Below, piece by piece: positions 34,331-45,500 of a stretch of DNA of 64,000 bases. A program made the translations under genes and the position numbers. Location: positions 22,965,001 through 23,029,000 of the forward strand of contig NC_037092.1 in NCBI RefSeq assembly GCF_002994745.2. The letters are read 5' to 3'. The DNA comes from Rosa chinensis (taxonomy: Eukaryota; Streptophyta; Magnoliopsida; Rosales; Rosaceae). Within the stretch, counting starts at the first letter, position 1; the number at the start of each line of letters is the position of its first letter. The notes beneath the pieces are model-generated. The model was not told where the DNA came from, made no database searches, and saw only the letters and a program-made list of their open reading frames with translations.

Positions 34331-34634
34331 TTCAGGTATTAAATAAAAAGGGTCAGGATGTTACATTGACCATGAGTACAACAGACCTCGTTCTGCCGTT
34401 AACCGGAACAATGGATCTCCCGACCTCAATCCACTGCACCCGCGATCCAAGATCCGAAGGTTTACCTACTTTTGGAGAACCAGATGTTTCAGGTTAGGTT
34501 TGAACTGCTCGTCGTCGACGATCAGGTGTTTTGTCGGCGAGCTTGTGAGGTCTGAGGTCTGCAACGGCGTTGTGTGGGTTTGTAAAGGGGAGAGAGAGAG
34601 GCAACGGTGTCGTGTGGGTTGTGAAGGACTAAAG

Positions 34635-34675
<41 letters not shown>

Positions 34676-34844
34676 TGTGGAGCAGAATGGTGCCTATTTT
34701 TTCAGCTAGTTTAGATAAGGTGGAAGGGCAAATTTGTCAACGGGAGAAAAAATTGAAGCATTAGGTGGCCTTATGAAGACAAAAAATATAAGGTGGCCTT
34801 GTGACTAATTAAAGTTTCAAAAGATCACTTGTGTGTAATTTTAT
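33230..34844. mobile_element. Mutator-like non-autonomous element
   Basis: The left end is GGTTAATTACATATAAGTG. The reverse complement of the right end is ATAAAATTACACACAAGTG, with similarity continuing into ATCTTTTGAA. Identical 11-mers ATATTTATAAG flank it (33219-33229 and 34845-34855), consistent with a 9-11 bp Mutator-type duplication. The interior mixes CCGGCGA-rich and AAAAGCTACTGTCAC-type repeats (33420-33740), a segment at about 33750-34365 that resembles an LTR (ending CAGGATGTTACA), and two GA microsatellites. Frames at 33909-34253 and 34147-34497 show no transposase or host domain. Confidence 0.78.
34295..34326. repeat. (GA)n microsatellite
   Basis: About 16 GA units within the Mutator-like element; a second run of about 18 units lies at 34637-34672. 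Confidence 0.95.
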
Positions 34845-34855
34845 ATATTTATAAG

Positions 34856-35808
34856 TAGTTTAAATATAAAGCAATGGATAACAACGTGTTTGGTAAAATT
34901 AAAAACTTTTTTTTTTTAACCAGTGCTTTTTTAGAGCCAAAAGCAAGTTCTCTCGGTCTAACTTAAGTTGTAGCACTTTCTATTTAAAGTTTAGCAAACA
35001 CTTTGCCACTGTTTTTAATACTAAAAATTCAGTTTATCATCCACTTGGCTGCTTTACTTGACAACCACTTATTCTCATGTCACAAGATAAGTTAACTTAT
35101 CTTATAAGCACAGCCGTACCAAACTGGCCCCAAGTGATTTTACAATGTTAGTATATAAGTTTGAAAATAGTGTAAGACAGCAGGAGTAGATAGGGAGAAG
35201 ATGAGTTAGTTTGATGATTTCATTTCTAGATTCAGTGACGGAGTTAGCATTGTTACTTTGGGGCCGATAAGAGCCACTTCAGACTAATCTTTACATAACT
35301 CCATTCTTACATACAGTGAAGAGGAAGAATTGAGTGTTAGCATAGTCGGTACCTACGATATGTTTTTTTTACCCCAAATAGCAGTGGTAGATCCAGAAAT
35401 CTTTCTCAGGCAAGGCAAGATTATTAATAGACTTCTTTTCAATTGGTTTTCAAAGAAAATTTTCTTATATTTTAATTGGAGTTATATGTAGCAATTACAT
35501 ACCTGAAAATTGGAGCACAAATAGATATCACTTACTAAAGCAAAATTATGAAAAACAAAAAGAAAAATTATCAAGGGGTGAAGAGAGAACTATAGTTTGT
35601 AGTTTGTAAGAGTATAAATATTATGTTATCTTAAAAAGAAAAAAGTTTATACAAAAAAATATTTAAAGAAATACACAATTCTCTTAACCTAATGTAGAAT
35701 AGTGATGCTGACGCCACAAGCTCTATGTTATATCTTTGACAAGTATTATCTATAATATATTTAAGAGAAGAGGGCTTGCTCACCATAATTGAAATTTTGT
35801 ACTTTGAT
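34856..35808. other. Intergenic, possible older MITE remnant
   Basis: Bases 35110-35130 (CCGTACCAAACTGGCCCC) and 33203-33219 (GGCTGCGTTTAGG) could be the two ends of an older element that the Mutator-like element split. The match is weak and no target duplication was found. No gene is seen. Confidence 0.35.
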
Positions 35809-35827
35809 ATGAAGAGAAATGGAATTG

Positions 35828-36403
35828 CTTGATTGAAGTTGATTACAGTAGGATGCTATTTAAACAACAAGTCAACAACTAATAAAGACCTAGCTACTAC
35901 TAGACAATGGATCACATGTGCTTTCTGAAGGAGTGGTCTAGTGTGATATTGAAGTGTGTGGTTTGGGTGAAGTCTGGACCTGACATATAGCAACAAAACT
36001 GGTTTCTTGTACTATTGAGTTGGTGCACTAGTTGTCTCCTCTTGTGGGGAAGAATTCCAAATGGTTCCTTTGGGTAAGGATTGCCTATGTGCATCCTCAT
36101 TACTGATGCTACTGCCATGGTCACCTTGCTATGGCATTATAGTGTTATTACGCCCTGTAAGCTGATGAGCGGTATACGCACAATTAGCTTGGAACTGAGA
36201 TCAAAGAACCGATGTTTGGGAAGACTCTTGGTAAAGATATTCGCAACATTCGCAGTTGAGGAAATGTGGTGAAGCCGCATTGATTTGTTAGCTAAAGGTT
36301 CTCTGATGAAGTGATAATCCACATCCACATGCTGCGTTCGACTGTGGAAAACAGGGTTTGCAACCAATGCAATGGCGGAGACATTGTCACAGTAGAACAT
36401 ACC
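35828..36403 (-). pseudogene. Ty1/copia polyprotein fragment (RNase H end)
   Basis: The minus strand from 36400 encodes FYCDNVSAIALVANPVFHSR, then TQHVDVDYHFIRE and VANIFTKSLPKHRFF. This is the C-terminal RNase H part of a copia pol with its characteristic DN.SAI, H.R..H.D and FTK.L words. It runs about 75 residues before the match ends near 36170. The rest (35828-36160) may be the 3' UTR and part of an LTR. The whole piece lies between two perfect 19-bp direct repeats ATGAAGAGAAATGGAATTG at 35809-35827 and 36404-36422. No other pol domain is present. Confidence 0.83.
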
Positions 36404-36515
36404 ATGAAGAGAAATGGAATTGATTTAGGAAATTTATCTCATCTGAAGTTAGAGGACCGTATAATCTTGAAATTATGATGCATAAGATAATTTATAGGCT
36501 AGATTTCTACCATTA

Positions 36516-37024
36516 GGCCCCGTTTGGTTAGCATGAATGTCAAAATAGGAAAATGATTTATTTTCCTTTCCAAACCGGTATAAAATGGAATATATTTTGG
36601 TATTTCCATGTGGGTGTTTGGAACATTACTGAAAATTAAATTATGAAATTTATTTTCCATTCTTATGGTAGTGTTTGGTAAGTCATAAGAATGAAATATA
36701 AAATTATAATTTTCAATAACACCCTTTTACTAATTAAAGTACAAATATGACATTAACTTATAAGGAATGTTGGTGAGAGAATATAAACTTTTTAGAGGGA
36801 TAATTTATGTAATTTTACCTTTGAAGGTGGGAAATGGAAATGGAATTAGAATACCACTCCTTATTAGGTAATTCAATTCAGACTTTATGAGGGAGTTAAA
36901 TTCCAGTCAAATCTCATTTTTTATTTTCTTTCCAATCTCTAATTACAACCAAATGGTACCTCTACATGGAAAATGAAATTAATTTCTATTTCATACAATG
37001 ATTTCTTGCCATCCAAACGAGACC
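36516..37024. mobile_element. Tourist-like MITE (PIF/Harbinger)
   Basis: The ends are GGCCCCGTTTGGTTAGC and, on the complement of the right side, GGTCTCGTTTGGATGGC. They are flanked by TTA duplications at 36513-36515 and 37025-37027, the PIF/Harbinger target. It is 509 bp and non-coding. Confidence 0.82.
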
Positions 37025-37027
37025 TTA

Positions 37028-38066
37028 GTGTAGTTTGGTTATGTAGGCTTTACCCCAGCACATTTGCTTAACTGCTGTTTCGAAATGCGTACACTTCACA
37101 AGTTCACATTGATCGATCACCAAACTTGGTCGAAAGAGGGACATTATTGGTCCAATAACAGCCATCTGATCCGTGACAGGCTTTGGTTGGCCCAATAGCA
37201 AGAAGAAAATTCTGATCCGAGTGTCTGCACACCTCCAAATGTGATGCGAATCATTGCAGATGTCCCATAATTGAGTCACAACAATCTCAATGCAGGCCCA
37301 AAGTGGAAAACACTAGGCACGATCTGAACCTATAGCCCAAGGTAGAATGAACTGAGTGTGGCAATTGTGCTGGCTGACTGATCACTCAGCCTATGCATTA
37401 AACTTTAAGTGGTAACACATTTTCTGAATCTCATTTTGTAAAACGTTATCAAATGGGCCTCGAACATTAACTCCAAATGTGGATGTGTTTATAAGAAGAA
37501 AAGAAAGCCATAAAGCCGTGTATAAAAAACGTATCACCTTTTAAAACACCTAATTCGTTTTTTCTCTAATTTCTTGAGAAAATTCACAGAAATTGACTGA
37601 AACCCTTCTCGGCGGTTACTATTTCAACAACAGAAAAAGAAGAAAAATCAAAACAAGAAAAGATCTCACAAATTGAAAGAGCCCGATCAGGAAAGCTTTT
37701 CAATCTGTGGACAACTGTCCTTACCATTAACCAATTCGAAATCAGAACTAGACCTCCCAAAATTTTTGATTAGTGGATCACTAATCACCTGATATTTAGC
37801 CACTATCACCGTACGTGTCAACCCCCCATTGGCTCCCCTCATCAAGTCCACTTGGCAGTCCTCGTTTACAGTTGATCTTGACCTCGTAGGATCACCAAAT
37901 TTGACTCATCATCCCAATCTTTGCGCACAACCTACCCCCTACAAACCAGGCCGCCCCCCCAAAACGTGCTCCGCCATTTCGCAATTCCCCCACCACCCCA
38001 AGGGCATTTTCGCCCATTCACCCCCCGCCACCACCCTCTAATTATTTCCGCGATTTACAGAGACGC
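37028..38066. other. Upstream region of RHM1
   Basis: No gene recognised. C-rich stretches at 37930-38035 lie just before the core promoter. Confidence 0.5.
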
Positions 38067-38081
38067 GTATATATATATATA
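38067..38081 (+). promoter_or_regulatory. TATA box region of RHM1
   Basis: GTATATATATATATACA, followed by CT-rich sequence (38098-38260) typical of plant 5' UTRs. The transcript start is probably near 38100. Confidence 0.55.
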
Positions 38082-38272
38082 CACACATAAACCTCATCAC
38101 CTCCTTCCTTTCCTTCTCACAAATCGCTCCGCGGTTCTCTCCTTCATTTTCTTCCCTGTCTGAAATTTCCATCAGTCTTCTCCGTTTCTTAGCCTCTTGA
38201 GGCTTTTTTTTTTTTTGACCCTCAATTCTCTTCTCTGGGCTGGTCTTCGATCTTGATCCCCAGGTCAAAATT

Positions 38273-39008
38273 GTAAGTCTTTTTACTCTACTAATGCTCT
38301 GTTTTGTGTAATTTCCTTGTGGCGTTTGTGATCGCGTTAAAGATTCGGGCTTTGGTTTAGTTGGATTGGAATGTGATCTGGGTCTGTTTCAATTTTTGGA
38401 TCTGTGATTTGTTTCTGGGGGTCTTTCTATGTTGCTTCAGCTATTGGTTTTCGTTTGTTGACGGTACATTACTTTGTTTTATGATCTGGATCTGCGTTTT
38501 GAGGTGTAACTAGAAATGGGATCGGATCTTAATGTGTTTTGATATGAACAATTTAGCATCTTTTTGTGAATTTGCATGATCTGATTAGTGATGCCTTAAT
38601 TTTGGTTTTTGCTCGTGGTGTGCTGTTTGATGTTGATTTGTTTTTGTTTGGTGAAGTTGCTTGTGGGTGAAATAAGAGCAGAAAGGAAATTGAAGCTTGA
38701 TCTTTAGTGTTTGTGACTCGCTAGAAGATTGAAGAGTCATTTGTAGAGGATGTACTTGATTTGGTAGTTGAACTTTTAATGGATCGAATCGAAGTCGATG
38801 GAGTGCTTGGTTTTATTATATATTTGCTCTGTTTTGACAGAAATCTGTCGATCATTTAATTGATCTGTTGTGTGTGGTTATGAAGTTCTAAAACTTATGT
38901 GTATCTAGTGTTTTTCGGTCGATTTTTACCATATAGGTTATTGGTGCATATCTTTATGTTGTGTAATTTTTTGGTTCTTATGTTAGTCTTTTGATGTTTT
39001 TTCTGTAG
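38273..39008 (+). other. Intron in the 5' UTR of RHM1
   Basis: The donor AAATT|GTAAGT and acceptor TTTCTGTAG|AAG lie 13 bases before the ATG. The sequence between is T-rich, as plant introns are. Leader introns of this kind often raise expression. Inferred from splice signals alone. Confidence 0.65.
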
Positions 39009-39021
39009 AAGTTGCCTTGAC

Positions 39022-41151
39022 ATGGCTTCATATACGCCCAAAAACATCCTCATAACTGGGGCAGCTGGCTTCATTGCTTCCCATGTGGCCAACCGGCTCG
39101 TTCGCAGTCACCCTGAATACAATATCGTTGTGCTTGACAAGCTTGACTATTGTTCGAATCTGAAAAACCTCCTTCCCTCCAAGTCGTCATCCAATTTCAA
39201 GTTTGTTAAGGGGGACATAGGAAGTGCTGACCTTGTCAACTATCTCCTCATCACTGAGTCGATAGATACAATAATGCATTTTGCAGCCCAGACCCATGTT
39301 GACAACTCCTTTGGCAACAGCTTCGAGTTCACAAAGAACAACATCTATGGCACCCATGTTCTTCTAGAAGCATGTAAAGTCACTGGCCAAATCAGGAGGT
39401 TCATCCATGTTAGCACAGATGAGGTTTATGGTGAGACTGATGAAGATGCTGTTGTAGGAAACCATGAGGCATCTCAACTCCTCCCAACAAATCCATACTC
39501 TGCAACGAAAGCTGGAGCAGAAATGCTTGTTATGGCATATGGCAGGTCTTATGGGTTGCCTGTTATAACGACCCGCGGAAACAATGTTTATGGACCAAAT
39601 CAATTTCCTGAAAAATTGATTCCAAAGTTCATTCTCTTGGCTATGCAAGGGAAACCTCTTCCCATTCATGGGGATGGTGCTAATGTGAGGAGCTACTTAT
39701 ACTGCGAGGATGTTGCCGAGGCTTTTGAACTCATTCTTCACAAAGGAGAGGTTGGCCATGTGTACAATATTGGGACAAAAAAGGAAAGGAGAGTTATTGA
39801 TGTGGCCAGAGATATATGCAGACTTTTCAATGTGGACTCGGAAGCATGCATCAAGTTTGTTGAAAACAGACCTTTCAATGACCAGAGGTACTTCCTTGAT
39901 GATCAGAAGTTGACGGTGTTGGGGTGGTCAGAGCGGACTACCTGGGAAGAGGGGCTGAAGAAGACTATAGAATGGTACACTAAGAATCCTAACTGGTGGG
40001 GTGATGTATCTGGGGCACTGCTTCCTCATCCACGAATGTTAATGATGCCTGGTGGAATTGAGAGACATTTTGATGAGCCTGAAGAGGAAAAATCCGAGTC
40101 TTATGTCTCAAGTAATCCTCGAATGTTGGTTCCCCCTTCCAAATGCTGTGGCTCTCCTCGTAAACCTCCTTATAAGTTCTTGATCTATGGTAAGACTGGG
40201 TGGATTGGTGGTGTACTTGGGAAGCTCTGTGAAAAACAAGGGATTCCTTATGAATATGGAAAAGGGCGTCTTGAGGATCGGTCTTCACTTGCTGCAGATA
40301 TTCAGAATATTAAGCCAACTCATGTGTTTAATGCTGCTGGTGTGACTGGTAGACCTAATGTTGATTGGTGTGAATCTCATAAAGCAGAAACAATTCGAGC
40401 CAATGTTGCTGGAACCCTAACCCTAGCAGATGTTTGCAGAGAGCATGGGCTCCTTATGGTAAATTTTGCGACTGGGTGTATATTTGAGTATGATGCTAAA
40501 CATCCAGAGGGTTCAGGGATTGGGTTCACTGAAGAAGACAAACCCAATTTCTTTGGTTCTTTCTATTCAAAAACCAAGGCCATGGTAAGTTTCTTGGTAT
40601 ATCTGATTTTTGTTTATTTCTTTTCTCATCTAAAATCTTGCATTTTGTTTATTTATTTTCTCTTCTAAAATCTTACATTTGTTTAATTATTTTATCAGGT
40701 TGAGGAGCTATTGAATGAATTCGACAATGTTTGCACTCTTAGAGTTCGAATGCCCATCTCATCAGACCTGAACAACCCACGTAACTTCATCACCAAGATT
40801 TCTCGTTATAACAAAGTGGTCAACATTCCTAACAGCATGACCATCTTGGATGAACTACTACCTATTTCAATTGAGATGGCAAAGCGGAACTTGAGGGGTA
40901 TCTGGAACTTCACAAATCCTGGGGTCGTGAGCCATAATGAGATTCTGGAAATGTACAAGCAATACATTGACCCAAGTTTCAAATGGGCGAACTTCACAAT
41001 TGAAGAGCAAGCCAAGGTTATAGTTGCCGCCCGAAGCAACAATGAAATGGATGCATCCAAGTTGAAGAAAGAGTTCCCCGAGTTGCTACCAATCAAGGAG
41101 TCACTGATAAAGTATGTCTTTGAACCAAACAAGAAAAGTTCTGCAAATTAA
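39022..41151 (+). CDS. RHM1: UDP-rhamnose synthase (trifunctional RHM)
   Basis: Two coding exons, 39022-40584 and 40699-41151 (ATG|GTAAGT ... TTATCAG|GTTGAG), give 671 residues, close to Arabidopsis RHM1 (about 669). The N-terminal half is a UDP-glucose 4,6-dehydratase: NAD-binding GAAGFIA at 13-19, TDE at 132-134 and catalytic Y159-SAT-K163. The C-terminal half is the 3,5-epimerase/4-keto-reductase: GKTGWIG at 390-396 and Y515-SKT-K519. The product is UDP-L-rhamnose from UDP-glucose, used for pectin (rhamnogalacturonan) and flavonoid rhamnosides. The enzyme has no signal peptide and acts in the cytosol. A read-through frame extends 27 codons into the intron, but homology supports splicing. 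The paralogue number (1, 2 or 3) is not certain. Confidence 0.96.
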
Positions 41152-42528
41152 GCAATATTCAGTAATAGACCTCAGGATGAACTCTGCCTTTTCAATTAGA
41201 TGATATGCTTTAGATTACGTCAATTTAGTTTAATCAGTACCAATCATTATTCATTCTTAGCCTTGTTTCATTATTTGTACTGTGCTCTAGGGTGGTGGGT
41301 ATAATTCTTCTGATATTTGTTTTCTTGGATGTATCTTGATTTCCTTCGTGTTCCATTTTATAAGAAATTTTCAACAGGTTCCCCTTTTGATTATGTTTTC
41401 TGTAACTTTTTTATTCTGTTCAATGAAAGATGTTTTATTTAATTTTTTTTCGTGACCAGGTCTGTTGTTCTAGATCCTAGATCCACAGTTTGGGATTAGG
41501 GTTCTGTATCATGATTCTTGAAATTATATGTTTACATTGTATTTTTTCCCAAACTGAATCCTTTGTTGGTTCACTTTCTCTGCAAACAACTCTAGACACA
41601 CGCTTGTTCTGGCCTCGACCCACGAAAAGCCTTTAGCAGCTGTGAAATCAAAGCTACAGGCTTTGATCGCGTTGTTGTAAATTTGGTGCAGAGCTGTTAT
41701 GAATCTACAGGCTTGCAATGTCCTTTATCTTTTGCATGTTGAACGACAAAACTCTAGTCTCTCTTCTGTTGACTAAAAGTGTGAGAAGCTCCGATGGAGG
41801 CGCACGACAGCTGCCTCGCTGGAGCTGCATTGCTACATGACCACACAAAAGAATCTGTATTAATCTTAGAAACCACCGCATTAAAATTGGTAAGCTTGGC
41901 CTGCTACCTGTACTTGCCTACTTAGCAACAAGCTTTGCTCTGCCTTTTCTTTTGTTCAGGACCAAAGTATAAGCGATGCCTTCATGCAATTCACCATGGT
42001 TTGGACTGCAATTTCTGAAGTCTACAGCTGCAGTTTCGCCGCCGAGCACTACAGTCAGTTCTTCGGTGGCTTCAGGTCGGGTGGGACAAGAAGATTTGGT
42101 CATGGACTCGAGCATCTAACTAGCAGACTCCCTACTGGCTCAGTCTATTGGTCTTTTGCAATAATCAGTTCAAGTAACAAAGTTTGTCAACAAGCAATTA
42201 TGAACAATTACCGAGCCTTGGTTCTTTCACACAAAACTGACAATTATCGTGGGGGAACATTTCTACAGCCCTCCCTGTTGAAAAAGGGAAGGGTGAAAAT
42301 CAATCCCCACAAAAGATAGGTGCTGAAAACTTCTGGCTGAATATTTTCCTTATTTTAGTTGAGTTTTAATCATCACTGTGGTTTAGATGCAGTCATGCAG
42401 CAATAAAAAGAATATTAGGGACTACTCAACACAAAGAGAAGGAAGGTTGGGAACAGAGAAGGGGAAGGGGTTAGAATATCTACAAGGCAAATGGAATGAG
42501 AAATAAACTTCTCTGAAATGTGAGAACA
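41152..42528. other. Spacer between convergent RHM1 and TPS1
   Basis: It begins with the RHM1 3' UTR; a poly(A) signal candidate AATGAAAGAT is near 41420. The right part, below 42529, holds the TPS1 3' UTR in the opposite sense. The middle (41500-42350) has modest frames on both strands (for example 41984-42319) with no family features. I see nothing I can name. Confidence 0.55.
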
Positions 42529-45500
42529 TTATTGAAAATCTGAAGATGCATCAGCCAATTCCTTCAGAAATGAGACAACATCATCTGACGACTGAAGTAG
42601 AAATCGAGCATTTGTACGAGTCCTCCCAACAGAACAAGAGTAGTAGTTCTCCTTCTTGAGGTCTAGTACATTCCAAGAAATCTTTTCTGGAGATGGCCAC
42701 CTTACACTCCCAGAGACAGCAGATTTCTTCTCAGGATTTGGTAAAGGTCGTTGTGTCTTGCTCTGCGATGATTTCGACCCACTTTTATTTGCTGGAAGCT
42801 TCAAGGAAGATCTTCTCTCACCAGGTGACTTTAGTCCGTCAGTTATCTTGCTTCTTGGAAGACCAATATTGTCAGTCGGGGGATCTGGCTCGAAAAACGA
42901 GTACACATCTTCATCCTGAAGTGAAGATGAGTAAGTATTTAAAATACAGGTGTTGATGGAAATAAGATGAACTACAAACCTATGCTCACGGTTGCATTAT
43001 TTAGTGCAGTTGTTTGGACTGATAAAGTGATAGTATAAAAAGGCATACAAGGATTAATAGCACATTCAGAGGTTCAGAAGAACCTTAACTAAAGCAACCG
43101 TGATGATATGATTTGTAAGATCAGAAAGAAAACCTTCTGAATAGAACACGAAGAATTTAGCTGAGAAACGAGGGAGGTGCAATTCAGTGGGATGAGAAAG
43201 TTACCTTCCCAAGAAAATGCCCAATGCACAGTACATAATCAATGGGGGATGTCATGGATTTACTGTGAACTATTTCTCCCAATATACGGTCAATTGCTGC
43301 ACCCTGAATTGATAAAAGTAACTGGTCAAAAAAAAAAAAAAACAGACAGACAAACAAACAAACAAGGGAAACTGCTGTATGAAATTATATAAAATATAAT
43401 TTTGTACATATAAAGAAACATTCACCTTTGTGACACCAACTGCTCGCACCTCCACAGACCGGCTACCTTGAACAACGTCAACAGATGCATTAGAAATTGG
43501 ACCAGTCCAGAGATGCTGTAACATATCTCTCGCTTGAAGTCTTCCAAAATCAACATCTGCAGTTACATTATAGGCATAAGAACCAGAAATCAGAGTAGAC
43601 AAAAGTGCACCTTTTCTGAAAACGATGAAAATGGGTTAAAAACAAAATCTAGTACCTGCATATTTGTAATTCCACACGAGGGAAGTTTCACGACATTCGA
43701 AGTGTGACCGGGGTGTTCTCTCTGTAAAATACTCAAAGACATGCTGAAACATAGCATCAACAGTGTAAGTCAGAGAATCAGGATAGTATGAAACAGAATA
43801 TAGCTTTAATTCATGATCACCTGCACACTTTCGACCCATTCCATATTCGAAAGTTCAGGCATTGTTGTCATCCATCCTCCCTTTGTAACACGTAAAAACA
43901 TTCCATTTTCAGCTGCCAACCACATGCCAAGCTCCCCAAAGTATGGTAAAAAGTTCTGTAAAAACACTCGAATAAGAAGAGGATACAGTAAGGGTGTTCA
44001 GGAATTCAGATTTGGAGATCACTTACTTCGTCTAAGGTAGCCCTGTCACTTCCACTGAGGACAACAATAGTTGTGTTTGGATCATTGCAGAGTGCTGTCA
44101 AGGGTTCTATCAAATCTGGATGCAGTTTTAGTTCCATTTCTTTTATTTGATCGCCTCGTCTCTCAGGTGTGTCCACTGGTTCAGTTAAAGTCGCATTGAA
44201 TCCCTATGTACCAATATTCAGAGAGATCAGGAAAAAGAAAATGTCCACCAGATGTTGAATTTGATACAACCTTTATTTATAATGCCTAAAAACAACCACT
44301 GCCCAAAATTCTAGTATTAGATCCCAATCTAATTAATATTGAGACAATTCTAGGACAGGTGATCTTTATGTGCAGATGCTTCCTATGTTTGACAATGACA
44401 CCATTCAGAAATTTGATACCTAATCAAGAATTTGACAATCAACGCCCTTAATTAACATGGGGCATCCCTGTCAACCTACCAGTATGAGCAATCGATTGTT
44501 TGCTCGCAAGTAACGTTGAATTGTCTCCCTGTTTGGAAGTGGTGGTGGTACCTGTCTCGTCCGTATTTGCGCCTCTACAACAGTATCATTCAGCTCACTG
44601 GAAAACAATAACAGGAATATCAAATTCCATTTGACAACCCATCTATTACTTGCAAAAGACAAGCATATCCTTATTCGACTATACTCATATATGTATATAT
44701 CATATTGAAATCATTGTTTGTCTGCTACACAAAGAATACTGTAATCATCCGATTACCATGTCCCTGAACTCACTTCCTAATTTGAAGCTTACACCTACTT
44801 ACCTTTCTACATTTAAGATCTATATATGACCTCTAGATTAGATTAACAAACAATTTCCTTCAAGTTATATTGTTAAGTACCTGAATTATGTAGTCATGTA
44901 ATAGGTATCTTAATTTTGTTAAAAAAGCATTTATTTAAGCAAGGTTGTAGCACACACAGTGAGGATTTCTATACTCTTCACAATTATGGCACTCCAACGT
45001 GTATACCTTACAAAAGTTTCAGCCCATTCCTGGGCAGTGTGGGTTGTCACATGTGCAAAGTTATGCCTATGTCGCTTCTCTCTCTCTTCAGAGGACATAT
45101 TCAATGCTTGGGCAATTGAATTGGCAACTTCTGTGATGTTCCATGGGTTCACTAGAATTGCTCCGGCACCTAGAGACTGTGCGGCACCAGCAAACTAACA
45201 AAATGCATTCGAAGTGTCAAAAGCTGGAAGAAAAAATGAGGAACTTTTTACATTTAAATAAGTACACAGCTTCACCATAATTAAGTACAAAGTTGCATCT
45301 TTTGATGGTATTTAAATTGCAATTGAGATATTTCTGGGTTTCTACATTCCAAGTCCTTCTATGCAATAGATTTCACATACTAAAGTTCCACACCATTTCC
45401 AAAAGGTTTCATGTATTGACAATTTTCAGTTCTAGCCTAGCCTCTAATCTTCCCCTGGTCATATTCAAGCCATGCAAATCCATAAAACGAAGAAAAGGTA

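Noticed and set aside
40585..40668. Read-through of RHM1 into the intron as a 548-residue protein
   Set aside because: It would remove the last 150 residues of the reductase domain. Consensus splice sites and the continuing homologous frame support splicing.
41984..42319. 111-codon plus-strand frame between RHM1 and TPS1
   Set aside because: No family resemblance. It overlaps a minus-strand frame and sits in a probable 3' UTR spacer.
42656..42956. Two 87-codon plus-strand frames
   Set aside because: Antisense to the last TPS1 exon.
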